Source: an uncultured Flavobacteriaceae bacterium (GTDB taxonomy: Bacteria; Bacteroidota; Bacteroidia; Flavobacteriales; Flavobacteriaceae). Taken from it: a DNA stretch of 64,000 bases. The stretch covers positions 15,021 through 79,020 of the forward strand of contig CALGUD010000152.1 in NCBI GenBank assembly GCA_937901915.1, written 5' to 3'. Below the pieces are notes generated by a model. It saw only the letters and a list, made by a program, of their open reading frames with translations. It was not told the DNA's origin and searched no databases. Of this stretch, positions 18,854 through 27,106 are shown piece by piece; within the stretch, counting starts at the first letter, position 1; each line of letters starts with the position of its first letter. Both the position numbers and the translations under genes were made by a program.

Positions 18854-19597
18854 CTACTGATTTTTTACCCTTACATAGATAAGATTTCTGGTGCCAACGG
18901 AATTTTTACGCTGTTCTATCTCAAATTTGTCAATTGATTTTATTAAAGGAGTTAATTTTTGATAACCATAGTTCCTGGAATCAAAATTTGGTTGTTTTTT
19001 TTGAAGCAATCCACCTACTTCTCCTAAAAATGCCCATCCTTCTTCATCTTCCAGATCAGAAATTGTGGATGAAATAAGACTAATAACTTTAGGGGTTATT
19101 TTATCTACTTTTAATTTTTCCCGGGTTTCAGAAGTAGTCTTTACTTCAGTCTCCTCAGTTTGTTTATGCAGAATTTCCAGATAAATAAACTTGTCACATG
19201 AAACAATGAATGGATCGGGGGTTTTCTTTTCCCCGATACCAAAAACGGTCATTCCCGCTTCCCGGAGCCTTACAGCCAACCTTGTAAAATCGCTATCACT
19301 TGAAACCAAACAAAATCCTGTAACCCGGCCTGTGTATAGAATATCCATAGCATCTATGATCATGGCAGAATCTGTAGCATTTTTCCCTGCAGTATATCCA
19401 TACTGTTGAATGGGGGTTATTGCATTTTCCAGGAGAACCTTTTTCCATTTAGATAAATGTGGCTTGGTCCAGTCGCCATATATTCTTTTTATAGTTGGAT
19501 TACCATATTTAGCAATTTCTTCAAGCATTTCTTTAAGATATGCAGACGGGACATTATCACCGTCAATAAGAACTGCCAAATTCATATTGCTTTCCAT
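18854..19597 (-). CDS. NYN domain protein with C-terminal OST-HTH/LOTUS-like domain
   Basis: The 247 residues have an N-terminal NYN (PIN-like) nuclease domain with the acidic residues expected for metal binding: LAVLIDGDNVPS, NATDSAMIIDAMDILY and FCLVSSDSDFTRLAVRLREAG. The last 85 residues (KVISLISSTISDLEDEEGWAFLGEVGGLLQ...YQKLTPLIKSIDKFEIEQR) match the LOTUS/OST-HTH winged helix that binds RNA. The architecture is that of LabA/MARF1-type RNA-processing proteins. It sits 2 bp after rpsU and 27 bp before rpoD, so a role in RNA or ribosome metabolism is plausible. No target is known. Confidence 0.88.
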   Translation of the reverse strand: MESNMNLAVLIDGDNVPSAYLKEMLEEIAKYGNPTIKRIYGDWTKPHLSKWKKVLLENAITPIQQYGYTAGKNATDSAMIIDAMDILYTGRVTGFCLVSSDSDFTRLAVRLREAGMTVFGIGEKKTPDPFIVSCDKFIYLEILHKQTEETEVKTTSETREKLKVDKITPKVISLISSTISDLEDEEGWAFLGEVGGLLQKKQPNFDSRNYGYQKLTPLIKSIDKFEIEQRKNSVGTRNLIYVRVKNQ

Positions 19598-19599
19598 GA

Positions 19600-19794
19600 T
19601 TATTCTTCTTGTTGCCTTTTATAATCTTCTTTGTATATAGCTTTAGCAACTTCTTCCCTGCGCAAAACAGATTTCTTGGTAAACTGTTGGTTACTACGTA
19701 AAGTCTGTAACTGCTTCGTTTTTCTGAATTTATTTCTATATCTCTTTAAAGCTCTTTCAATATTCTCTCCATCTTTAATGGGTATAATCAGCAT
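19600..19794 (-). CDS. rpsU: 30S ribosomal protein bS21
   Basis: The 64 residues start with MLIIPIKDGENIERALKRYRNKF, the bS21 hallmark, and end in a basic helix. From residue 29 on, the sequence (QLQTLRSNQQFTKKSVLRREEVAKAIYKED) differs from what I recall as the usual flavobacterial bS21, so this may be a divergent or second copy. The 25 bp upstream (AATTCAAAAAATTACAAAAT) have no Shine-Dalgarno sequence, unlike the autoregulated rpsU described for Flavobacterium. It begins the rpsU-NYN-rpoD operon, downstream of the csp terminator. Confidence 0.92.
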   Translation of the reverse strand: MLIIPIKDGENIERALKRYRNKFRKTKQLQTLRSNQQFTKKSVLRREEVAKAIYKEDYKRQQEE

Positions 19795-19815
19795 ATTTTG
19801 TAATTTTTTGAATTA

Positions 19816-19850
19816 ATAAAAAAAACCATCCGCTTTAGACGAATGGTTTT
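19816..19850 (-). terminator. Rho-independent terminator after the cold-shock gene
   Basis: The stem AAAACCAT / ATGGTTTT with an inner CG pair is followed on the minus strand by eight T. It lies 16 bp after the csp stop and just upstream of rpsU, so rpsU needs its own promoter or read-through. Confidence 0.8.
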
Positions 19851-19865
19851 AGTACGTATTATAAA

Positions 19866-20060
19866 TTAGTCTATAATTTCAACGTTTACGGCATTCATTC
19901 CTTTTTTACCTCTTTCGGTCTCAAATTGAACCTTATCATTTTCATTGATATTGTCAATTAGTCCGCTTTCATGTACAAAGATATCTTCTGTGCTATCTTT
20001 CTCGGTGATGAATCCAAATCCTTTTGTTCTGTTAAAGAACTTTACTGTTCCTACTTTCAT
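19866..20060 (-). CDS. Cold-shock domain protein (CspA family)
   Basis: This is a 64-residue single OB-fold RNA/DNA chaperone. RNP1 (KGFGFI) and RNP2 (DIFVHES) are intact within KVGTVKFFNRTKGFGFITEK. Full CspA length, no extension. It is followed by a good terminator, so it is probably monocistronic. A 280-bp upstream spacer with no gene may hold its promoter and a 5' leader, but I could not pick a clear -7 element there. Confidence 0.96.
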   Translation of the reverse strand: MKVGTVKFFNRTKGFGFITEKDSTEDIFVHESGLIDNINENDKVQFETERGKKGMNAVNVEIID

Positions 20061-20340
20061 GTGTATTATTTTAAAATGTTATTTATAACATGCATTACTT
20101 CACTTTCATAGTGATTAAATAAATATAAAGGATATAAATCGATTATACATGTGATGCATGTATCAGCAGAGAATCAAAAAATAGGAATAAATTACTTTGG
20201 AAAGGATAAAAAATTTCTAAAACAATGATGCTTTTTGCTAATTAACAGCAAAGAAACGGCTTTAATTTGGATTAAGCTATTAATTTGCTGTTAATTTACT
20301 TATATATGGATTTACCTAATTTATTTTTATCCGGAGGTTA

Positions 20341-20748
20341 TTATCCTTTATTAAAAGATTCCATATCCATCCATATTACTTCCCATATATGTCCGTCGAG
20401 GTCACTAAAACTTCGGCTAAACATAAATCCGTGGTCCTGCGGGTCAATAGCTTCTGTAGCACCCAAAGCTATGGCTTTATCTACAAATTCATTAACATTT
20501 TCCCTGCTATCGGCAGAAATTGCAAGTAGTACTTCGGTACTGTGGTGGGCATTCACTATTTCCTTTCTTGTAAAACCCCTAAAAAAGTTTTCCTGAAGCA
20601 ACATCACATGAGCTTTCTCATTTAATATCATGCATGCCGCTTTTTCATCTGAAAATTGCATGTTATAAGTGAAACCCAGCGTTGAAAAGAAAGTTTTTGT
20701 TTTTTGTAGGTCTTTTACTGCTATATTGATAAAGATATCTGTTTTCAT
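20341..20748 (-). CDS. VOC family protein (glyoxalase/bleomycin-resistance type)
   Basis: The 135 residues form two beta-alpha-beta-beta-beta modules: FINIAVKDLQKTKTFFSTLGFTYN at the start, and FSRSFSDLDGHIWEVIWMDM at the end with the typical DLDGHxWEV metal-ligand motif. It is a close paralogue of the VOC gene at 21650-22078. VOC proteins bind metals or small electrophiles and serve in detoxification or as dioxygenases. The substrate cannot be told. It forms a minus-strand cluster with DoxX and two further VOC genes. Confidence 0.88.
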   Translation of the reverse strand: MKTDIFINIAVKDLQKTKTFFSTLGFTYNMQFSDEKAACMILNEKAHVMLLQENFFRGFTRKEIVNAHHSTEVLLAISADSRENVNEFVDKAIALGATEAIDPQDHGFMFSRSFSDLDGHIWEVIWMDMESFNKG

Positions 20749-20841
20749 ATTTTACATAATTTGTCAGTTAAAAATTTAATATAATTTATTGCTTTCTACT
20801 GTTCTCTTCTTTTGCAAAAGAAAGAAACAAAGAAACCTGTC

Positions 20842-21219
20842 TTATTTCCAGTTCATAACCGGTTTTAATTTATGATAATACACATAAGACACTGCAAGCA
20901 ATGCGAATATCATTAATGGAAAAATTGCTTCTCCACCAAATCCAAATACTGCCCAATTGCTTACACATGCACCTATGAGTGAAAAGCCAAAGCCCGCATA
21001 GGCCCATTCTTTTATACGGGAAGGTATAGCAGGAATTATCAATACTATGCCTCCCAATGTTTTAAATACTCCCAGCATAACCCGGACATAATCCGGGTAC
21101 CCGAGATTCCTGATTCCTTGTTTTGCCAGTTCGGTATGCGAGGTTAAAGCAGGCATCAAGCCGTCAAAAAGGACAAAAATGATTGTGGTTGTCCAATAAA
21201 TAATTTTTACTTTTTTCAT
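20842..21219 (-). CDS. DoxX family membrane protein
   Basis: The 125 residues have four membrane helices (IIYWTTTIIFVLFDGLMPAL, VRVMLGVFKTLGGIVLIIP, EWAYAGFGFSLIGACVSNWAVFG, AIFPLMIFALLAVSYVYYH) with the DoxX/SURF4-like motif GYPDYVRVMLGVFKTLGG. DoxX-like proteins are inner-membrane proteins associated with thiosulfate oxidation or redox stress in a few species, but for most the role is unknown. It is 20 bp after a VOC gene, in the same small cluster. Confidence 0.82.
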   Translation of the reverse strand: MKKVKIIYWTTTIIFVLFDGLMPALTSHTELAKQGIRNLGYPDYVRVMLGVFKTLGGIVLIIPAIPSRIKEWAYAGFGFSLIGACVSNWAVFGFGGEAIFPLMIFALLAVSYVYYHKLKPVMNWK

Positions 21220-21239
21220 TTTTCCTGTTTTTAAATTGG

Positions 21240-21653
21240 TTAATTATTGGCTTTACTATAGTGCAACATCCAGTTAACACCAAATTTATCTGTCAATTCT
21301 GCATAGGTAGCACCCCAGAACGATTGATGCAATTCCACTTTTACCTTCCCTCCTGCCCGCAAAGTGTTAAAAAAAGTATTCATTTCACTTTCACTGTTGC
21401 AATGAAGGCATAAACCGATGGTATTTCCTTCTACCAGGCTTTCTCCCCTCATGTCGGACCCCATTAAAACTATATGGTCGTTTACAAGCTTACCATGTAG
21501 GATATGATTGGCCATTTCCGAGGGCATATGTGCTGCCATAGGCGACTCCCCTATTTTTTGTAAGGTGAGCTGACCTCCCAGGCAATTTTTATAGAAGTGC
21601 ATTGCTTCCCTGCAATTGCCATTAAAATTTATATATGGAATTATAGTAGTCAT
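21240..21653 (-). CDS. VOC family protein (PhnB-like)
   Basis: The 137 residues match the PhnB-type branch of VOC: IIPYINFNGNCREAMHFYKNCLGGQLTLQKIGESP, then HIVLMGSDM, and the C-terminal WGATYAELTDKFGVNWMLHY. PhnB-like proteins are structurally glyoxalase-like and of mostly unknown function. The start overlaps the stop of the upstream VOC gene by 4 bp (ATGA type), which shows an operon. Confidence 0.88.
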   Translation of the reverse strand: MTTIIPYINFNGNCREAMHFYKNCLGGQLTLQKIGESPMAAHMPSEMANHILHGKLVNDHIVLMGSDMRGESLVEGNTIGLCLHCNSESEMNTFFNTLRAGGKVKVELHQSFWGATYAELTDKFGVNWMLHYSKANN

Positions 21654-22078
21654 ACTTTTGTATTATGTTTGTTTGGCATTTCATTCATGTCCATAAACAG
21701 TACATTCCACCTATGGCCATCCAAATCGGTAAATCCACTGCCATACAGCCATCCTTCATCGTGCGGGTCACAATATTTTGATCCACCGGCTTCAATTGCC
21801 TTTCTTACTATCTCATCTACTTCTTCTACATTTTGGGCATCTATCGAAAGTAATACCTCGGTACCCCTTGCAGTATCGGCAATCTGATTTTTTGTAAAAT
21901 TTTTGAATGATGGTTCTTCAAAAAGCATAACTACCACATTTTTATCACCCAGGAGCAAGCAAGCAGAATCCTCACTGTTCCTGTATTTGGTATTGAACTT
22001 AAACCCGAGTTTGGTGAAAAATTTCTTTGACTTATGAATGTCTTTTACGGGTAAATTAATCCAAAATTCTTTTGCCAT
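21650..22078 (-). CDS. VOC family protein
   Basis: The 142-residue protein is a paralogue of the one at 20341-20748, sharing INLPVKDIHKSKKFFTKLGFKF, TEVLLSIDA and the final FTDLDGHRWNVLFMDMNE. It is probably the first gene of the VOC-VOC-DoxX-VOC run. A minus-strand CAAATGTA (TACATTTG, TAnnTTTG type, 22115-22122) lies about 37 bp before the start. It is divergent from the GlxA-type regulator, which makes that regulator a candidate controller of this cluster. Confidence 0.88.
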   Translation of the reverse strand: MAKEFWINLPVKDIHKSKKFFTKLGFKFNTKYRNSEDSACLLLGDKNVVVMLFEEPSFKNFTKNQIADTARGTEVLLSIDAQNVEEVDEIVRKAIEAGGSKYCDPHDEGWLYGSGFTDLDGHRWNVLFMDMNEMPNKHNTKV

Positions 22079-22170
22079 GATCGTTAATTTTTATTTTTCT
22101 TAATGTTGATATTACAAATGTAGATACGGTTTTTGTGTTTTATATTGTGTAAATACGACAATCAAAAGGG

Positions 22171-22201
22171 TTGATTACGACAGAGGGTTTTTTTATATTT
22201 G
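22171..22201 (+). promoter_or_regulatory. Promoter of the GlxA-type regulator (TTG-N20-TAnnTTTG)
   Basis: TTG is at 22171-22173 and TATATTTG at 22194-22201, with 20 bp between them, a full Bacteroidota consensus. The transcription start it predicts (about 22207) lies after the first possible start codon (22171) and so supports translation from ATG 22222. Confidence 0.7.
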
Positions 22202-22221
22202 TTATTCAATATGTATTTGTA

Positions 22222-23196
22222 ATGAAAAATATAGCCATTTTAGTTCCGGAGACATCGGTTGTAGAGGCGGTAGCAGATCCGCGTTACCTGTTTACAGTAG
22301 TCAATGAGTTTTTAAAGAGCCGGGGGCAACAGCCTGCGTTTCATGTTCAGATGGTGGGACTCTCACCGGAAGTAAAAGTGGCCGAAGGGTTATTTTCCAT
22401 TCATACAGATGCTGTTTTAAAGGATGCAAAAAAACCGGACCTCATCATTATACCGGCACTCAGCGGAAGCATAGAACACTCGCTAAAATTAAATGCTGAT
22501 TTTATTCCGTGGATTGTTCAACATTATAAAAGCGGAACAGAAGTAGCGAGTCTATGCCTTGGAGCTTTTTTATTGGCTTCAACGGGCTTAATGGACGGGA
22601 AAAGTTGTTCTACCCACTGGCTTTTTGCCAATGAATTCAGGGCCATGTTCCCCGACGTAACCCTGGTAGACGACAAACTTATTACAGACGAAAACGGACT
22701 CTACTCCAGCGGAGGAGCTAATTCGTACTGGAATTTATTGCTGTACCTTGTTGAAAAATATACCAACCGTGAAATGGCTATCATGGCTTCTAAATTTTTT
22801 GTGTTGGATCTTGGAAAGACCAGCCAGTCGCCCTTCAGGATCTTTAAAGGCCAAAAACTGCACAACGACCCCGAAATTGTAAAGGCACAGGAGTATATTG
22901 AGACCAATTACCAGGAAAAAATTACCGTAGAAGAACTGTGTGATAAGTTTACCATTGGCCGCAGGACTTTTGAGCGCCGGTTTAAAAAAGCTACACATAA
23001 TACCGTGGTGGAATACATTCAGCGGGTGAAGATTGAAGCAGCTAAAAAAGAGCTCGAAAACGGCCGGAAAACAGTAGGCGAAGTCATGTTTGAAGTAGGT
23101 TACACCGATACAAAAGCCTTCAGGAATGTGTTCAAAAAAGTGACTTCCATGTCGCCCGTTGATTACCGGAACAAGTTTTTGCAGTTGTCGGTTTGA
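22222..23196 (+). CDS. GlxA family transcriptional regulator (DJ-1/PfpI domain plus AraC HTH)
   Basis: From ATG 22222 the protein has 324 residues; the longer frame begins inside the promoter. The N-terminal 190 residues are a DJ-1/PfpI-like ligand domain with a nucleophile-elbow cysteine (VASLCLGAFLLASTG). The C-terminal 100 residues are two AraC-type helix-turn-helix motifs (ITVEELCDKFTIGRRTFERRFKKAT and VGEVMFEVGYTDTKAFRNVFKK). Such regulators activate amine or stress catabolism genes in other phyla. The divergent VOC/DoxX cluster is the natural candidate target, which is inference. Confidence 0.9.
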   Translation: MKNIAILVPETSVVEAVADPRYLFTVVNEFLKSRGQQPAFHVQMVGLSPEVKVAEGLFSIHTDAVLKDAKKPDLIIIPALSGSIEHSLKLNADFIPWIVQHYKSGTEVASLCLGAFLLASTGLMDGKSCSTHWLFANEFRAMFPDVTLVDDKLITDENGLYSSGGANSYWNLLLYLVEKYTNREMAIMASKFFVLDLGKTSQSPFRIFKGQKLHNDPEIVKAQEYIETNYQEKITVEELCDKFTIGRRTFERRFKKATHNTVVEYIQRVKIEAAKKELENGRKTVGEVMFEVGYTDTKAFRNVFKKVTSMSPVDYRNKFLQLSV

Positions 23197-23287
23197 GGGG
23201 GTCTTTTAGCCTGACCGCTAATTTGTATATATTTTTTAAATTATTGATATCCTTCAGAACGGTTAGGTTCTAGAGAGTCTTATTTAT

Positions 23288-24715
23288 TTATTTATTTATT
23301 TTCATATTTAATGTGTTTTTTCCTACCGTATAAGCATATGAAGACGATGGAATAAATTGAATATTGATACCTTCATATTCTATTTCGCCTTCTTTATTAA
23401 TTGAAGTGACAATCGGACTTTGTAATTCATTTTCAATACAAAATTTAATCAGGCTTTTCAGTTCTTTAGGTTTCTCAAAGTATCTGTCACTCCATTTAAT
23501 TTCAAGTGCCCAAATAGGTTTCAACGTTTCACCCAAACCTACCATGTCCACTTCTCCATTATTCCATCTTGCATACCAGGGCGTAAACCAATCTCTGTGC
23601 ATCCACTGAGCAAAAATGGTAGTTTCCACCATATTTCCGATCATTTCATCTGTTGCAGTAATCGGAGAGAATAAAGCGCTTCTTAACGAAGGATTAGTTA
23701 AGTATATTTTAAAGAAATTGTCTCTTCTAAATCTTTTACCACTTTGATCAATTCGTTTTACCAGTTTAATCAAATAAGCTGCTTCTAAATATTCCATGTA
23801 CTTTTTTAAAGTGTTTTTTGGAACTTGAGATTGTTTACTTAAAGTTTCTAATGAAAATTCCCCACCACTATTATATGCTATTGTAGTGAATAATGAGTTT
23901 AACTCACGCGTATCTGAAATACCATACAAACTTGGTAAATCCCTTAGTAAAACTTTGTCTACAATATCCTGACGAATATATCTTCCAGGATTTGCCTGAA
24001 TTTTATCTGAAAAAATAACTTCCGGATATCCCCCGAAATTTATATAATCTATAAAATGCCTGTTGAGCTCATCAAGATAGCTGGTTGAGTAAAATTCCCT
24101 TATTTTTCCATTCCATTTTATATCAATGGTTTTTATGAGTTTATCTAAACCTTTAAGGGAAATGTATTCGTTGAAAGTTAAAGGAGGTAACAAGAAGTCT
24201 GTAAACCTTCCTGCTCCGCTTTCATTACTTGCAAATTTTAATGCAGCTGCAGCAGACCCAGATACAATAAATTTATCTTTTCTATAGCTATCAACTAACG
24301 ATTTAAGATGTACTTCCCAATCCCTGCAGTACTGAATCTCATCAAAAATTATATACCAATCATTTTTATCTTCTAAACCTGTAGCTTCCTTGGCATAAGT
24401 AAATAGTTGTTCAAGGGGGATGTTATTGTATATGGGGTTTTCTATGGTTATAAATATGATTTTCATTGGGTTTATCCCGTTTTCAATCATGTCATGAACC
24501 ATATGATACAACATAACTGTCTTGCCTACTCGTCTGGGTCCCATTAATACAACTGCTCGGCGAATATCCCTTTCGTAGACTAAAGGTTTGAAAAGTTCAA
24601 AATATAGCCTTCGTGGCATTTGTTGATAGTCCTCTTCAATTTTTCCATCTATCCACCATGGGTTTTCAAAGCGAATCCTATCAATAACTTGTTTTTTAGA
24701 TATTTCCTTCAGCAT
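23288..24715 (-). CDS. AAA-family ATPase with DUF4143 C-terminal domain
   Basis: The 475 residues have an AAA_14-type ATPase domain with Walker A GPRRVGKT at 59-66 and a Walker B-like IIFDEIQYC near residue 145. A DUF4143 domain follows (GGYPEVIFSDKIQ, winged-helix LETLSKQSQVPKNTLKKYMEYLEAAYLI, and a PD-(D/E)XK-like GEVDMVGLGE...WALEIKWSD). The E-V-D-M...E-I-K pattern resembles a nuclease core. These proteins occur in many copies in Bacteroidota and archaea, and their function is not established. The end is bordered by a TTTA tetranucleotide run (23280-23301), and a perfect 28-bp palindrome sits in front. Confidence 0.88.
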   Translation of the reverse strand: MLKEISKKQVIDRIRFENPWWIDGKIEEDYQQMPRRLYFELFKPLVYERDIRRAVVLMGPRRVGKTVMLYHMVHDMIENGINPMKIIFITIENPIYNNIPLEQLFTYAKEATGLEDKNDWYIIFDEIQYCRDWEVHLKSLVDSYRKDKFIVSGSAAAALKFASNESGAGRFTDFLLPPLTFNEYISLKGLDKLIKTIDIKWNGKIREFYSTSYLDELNRHFIDYINFGGYPEVIFSDKIQANPGRYIRQDIVDKVLLRDLPSLYGISDTRELNSLFTTIAYNSGGEFSLETLSKQSQVPKNTLKKYMEYLEAAYLIKLVKRIDQSGKRFRRDNFFKIYLTNPSLRSALFSPITATDEMIGNMVETTIFAQWMHRDWFTPWYARWNNGEVDMVGLGETLKPIWALEIKWSDRYFEKPKELKSLIKFCIENELQSPIVTSINKEGEIEYEGINIQFIPSSSYAYTVGKNTLNMKINK

Positions 24716-24741
24716 ATAATCTTATTTAATTCAAAAATACG

Positions 24742-24769
24742 AAATAAGATCAAGTATTTGATCTTATTT
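24742..24769. promoter_or_regulatory. Perfect palindrome upstream of the DUF4143 ATPase (operator candidate)
   Basis: Twelve-bp arms AAATAAGATCAA / TTGATCTTATTT are separated by GTAT. The palindrome lies just upstream of a minus-strand TATTTTTG (24732-24739; matches TAnnTTTG), where it would cover the -33 region, 27 bp from the start codon. There is no T run, so it looks like a protein-binding site and not a terminator. Confidence 0.55.
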
Positions 24770-24850
24770 AGCGATAAAGTTGTAAATAATAAAATAACAC
24801 CTCAATATTGTTCTTATTTTGATTATCGAATTGAATCCAAAACTATTCAT

Positions 24851-25984
24851 CTAAATCTGTTCCAGATAAGTTATGTCATTCAGTTTTCTATACTGACTTT
24901 TAAACATACTACCCGGAATCAGATACTTAAAAAGTAGCTTATTTGCAGTATCAAAAACGGGGTATTTGTTATGCGCAAATTGTCCCAATTGCCAGGATTT
25001 GTTTACAATATATTCAGTTCTTTTTCTCCGGCTCTTTTCATAGGCCTGCATTGCTTTTTCACCCCCACCGTACTTTTTTATGACCTTGGCAAGAGTAATT
25101 GCATCTTCTATGGCCTGGCATCCGCCTTGAGCCATATTTGGAGTAGTGGCATGAATAGCATCGCCTAAAAATACTATCTTCCCCTTGTGCCATGAAAATT
25201 TATGAGGTGCCAAATCCCACATATCATCCCGGATAATTTTTGGTGTATTGCCTATGATTTGATGTACATAAGGTGGATAGCTCTGAAAGGTTTCTATTAA
25301 ATCTTTTTGCAAATTTTCAGTATCATCCTTCTGCCCTGCCGGAACAACTTTTACCGCGTACCAGTAATATTTATTATTTCCCAATGGACATACCCCAAAT
25401 CTTAAGTTGTTGCCCCACATTTCATAATAGGTCTCATCGAACTCATATGGGAGTTCGCAAGTAGCTATTCCTCTCCATGTGGTTTGCCCGGAATATCTTT
25501 TTTTGATTTTGGGGTATAACTGATTACGTATTACTGAATTAATGCCGTCACAAGCAATAACAAGATCAAATGATTGCTCAATATCCTGTAAAAAGGACAC
25601 TTTAACCTGAGTTCTATTATCATTGAGCTTTAAAAGAGGGCTATTGAGTGAATAGTTCCCCTTGCTCAGGTTTTCACTTAGTATATTTATTAATTTGAAT
25701 CTTTCAATACAAATACCACCATTATCTACCGGGATACTTCGAATCGTTTTGAATTTATGATCTACTATTTTTGCAATACGAACTTTTTTACCTTCTTCCA
25801 GAAGCTTGCTTTTGAGGCCAAGCATATCAAATATTTCAATGGCACTTTCGCTAAGGCCTATTCCTGCACCTACTTCACCAAAAGCTTCTGCTCTTTCAAA
25901 TAAATGATATTCTATGTCTAAACTTTCAAAGGCATTTGCTAATGTTAAGCCTCCAATTCCCCCTCCGATAATTCCTATTTTCAT
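24851..25984 (-). CDS. FAD-dependent monooxygenase
   Basis: The 377 residues are a class A flavoprotein hydroxylase. The Rossmann motif is IGIIGGGIGGLTLANAFESL with the acidic end of strand 2 (YHLFERAE). A GAGIGLSESA loop follows, DLVIACDGINSVIR is the DG motif, and FLGDAIHATTPNMAQGGCQAIEDA is the second FAD-binding GD motif. Relatives include salicylate- and hydroxybenzoate-type hydroxylases and TetX-like enzymes, so ring hydroxylation of an aromatic compound or antibiotic is possible. The substrate is not deducible. It appears monocistronic. Confidence 0.88.
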   Translation of the reverse strand: MKIGIIGGGIGGLTLANAFESLDIEYHLFERAEAFGEVGAGIGLSESAIEIFDMLGLKSKLLEEGKKVRIAKIVDHKFKTIRSIPVDNGGICIERFKLINILSENLSKGNYSLNSPLLKLNDNRTQVKVSFLQDIEQSFDLVIACDGINSVIRNQLYPKIKKRYSGQTTWRGIATCELPYEFDETYYEMWGNNLRFGVCPLGNNKYYWYAVKVVPAGQKDDTENLQKDLIETFQSYPPYVHQIIGNTPKIIRDDMWDLAPHKFSWHKGKIVFLGDAIHATTPNMAQGGCQAIEDAITLAKVIKKYGGGEKAMQAYEKSRRKRTEYIVNKSWQLGQFAHNKYPVFDTANKLLFKYLIPGSMFKSQYRKLNDITYLEQI

Positions 25985-26116
25985 TTTTAATTTTTAAGGA
26001 CGTGTATTTACAAGCTTTGCTCGTTCAAACAAACATTTGCAAAATTAGGGATAATTAAAAGGAATATCCTGTAAATTATGTTCTCAATTCAAGGCAAAAT
26101 GTGGGCTATTACCACC

Positions 26117-26473
26117 TTATTTTACCTCTATTTTAGGTATGTTATTAATTACCTGCCACTTATCATCATTACAAACACAGGTGATGGTTGATACGAATTT
26201 CAAATATTGACTTTCCAGTTCAACTTTGGCTATTGCTATATTATCCAATTTTTCGAGAGATACAATGTGAATGGATCTCGCGTTACCTCCAAATGTTTTA
26301 TTGCCAACCAGTTCAATGTATTCTGATTTTGAAAATACATAAATACCCTTTTCTGCAAAGTATCCATCTTGTATATTTTGAAAATTAGTGTGTAATATGT
26401 TTTCAAGTAAGGTAACATCGTTTTTGTCTCCTCCAATTACAAAAGCCTCAATAGCTGTTTTTATTTGTTCCAT
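26117..26473 (-). CDS. SnoaL-like / NTF2 family protein
   Basis: The 118 residues show a cone-like NTF2 fold pattern: helix MEQIKTAIEAFVIGGDKNDVTLLENILHTNFQ, then strands AKVELESQYLKFVSTITCVCNDDKWQVINNIPKIE. It resembles the lumazine-binding/DUF4440 group. It starts 3 bp after the azoreductase stop and so belongs to the ECF41-controlled operon. It may bind the small product of the azoreductase, which is inference. Confidence 0.75.
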   Translation of the reverse strand: MEQIKTAIEAFVIGGDKNDVTLLENILHTNFQNIQDGYFAEKGIYVFSKSEYIELVGNKTFGGNARSIHIVSLEKLDNIAIAKVELESQYLKFVSTITCVCNDDKWQVINNIPKIEVK

Positions 26474-26476
26474 ATT

Positions 26477-27055
26477 TTAATGTTTTAAAATGTTTATTAT
26501 GGTATTTTTTTGAGTAATCATCTTTTGTCCGGCATAACTTTCATCAACAGTTCCATCTATTGCGATGAAGTAGATTTCTGAAATGCCTATATAGTTTAAT
26601 ATTTCTTGCAAATGCAATTCCACAAAGCTTAAAGGTTCGGTTTTTATACCTCCCATCGAAGAAATAATGTAGGCTTTTTTGTTTTGCAATAATCCAATAG
26701 ATTTTTCTTCGTAGCGAAACGTTTTTTCGTTTCTTACAATCAAATCAAAATAAGCTTTTAATGAAGATGGAATGCCAAAATTATACATAGGTACAGTGAT
26801 CAGAAGTTCATCACATTCGTAAAGTTCGGTAATGAGTTCATCTGAGATTTGTAATAATTCGGTTTGGATGGATGCATCAAAATAACCTGCCAATGTGTTT
26901 GGGTCCAGATGTGGAATAAGGCTTTTGCCTACATCCCTTACCCTGACTTTTCTGTTGGGATTTTTCTTTTGCCATTCCTGTATAAAATAATCTCCTGCTT
27001 TCCGGGAGTAAGAGTCTGTAAAACGAAGACTGCTGTCAATTCTTAAAAGTGTCAT
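26477..27055 (-). CDS. FMN-dependent NADH-azoreductase (AzoR-type quinone reductase)
   Basis: The 192-residue flavodoxin-like enzyme shows LLRIDSSLRFTDSYSRKAGDYFIQEW at the FMN phosphate site, the middle LLITVPMYNFGIPSSLKAYFDLI typical of AzoR/NQO-type reductases, and AYIISSMGG. These enzymes reduce quinones and azo compounds by two electrons and protect against thiol or quinone stress. A copy of the ECF41-type promoter lies at 27077-27105, just ahead of its start. Confidence 0.9.
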   Translation of the reverse strand: MTLLRIDSSLRFTDSYSRKAGDYFIQEWQKKNPNRKVRVRDVGKSLIPHLDPNTLAGYFDASIQTELLQISDELITELYECDELLITVPMYNFGIPSSLKAYFDLIVRNEKTFRYEEKSIGLLQNKKAYIISSMGGIKTEPLSFVELHLQEILNYIGISEIYFIAIDGTVDESYAGQKMITQKNTIINILKH

Positions 27056-27076
27056 TATGTAACTGTTTTTTTAGAG

Positions 27077-27105
27077 AAGACAAATGGGAGTTACAAAATG
27101 TGACA
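27077..27105 (-). promoter_or_regulatory. ECF41-type promoter for azoreductase-SnoaL genes
   Basis: The minus strand reads TGTCACA, then 12 bp, then CATTTGTCTT, 22 bp before the azoreductase ATG. TGTCACA is the published -35 motif of ECF41 sigma factors. The same two blocks with the same 12-bp gap occur before the sigma gene itself. Confidence 0.75.
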
Positions 27106-27106
27106 G

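Noticed and set aside
22171..22221. GlxA regulator start at 22171
   Set aside because: The position is the -33 TTG of a consensus promoter; the leader residues are not like the DJ-1 domain start, which begins at 22222.
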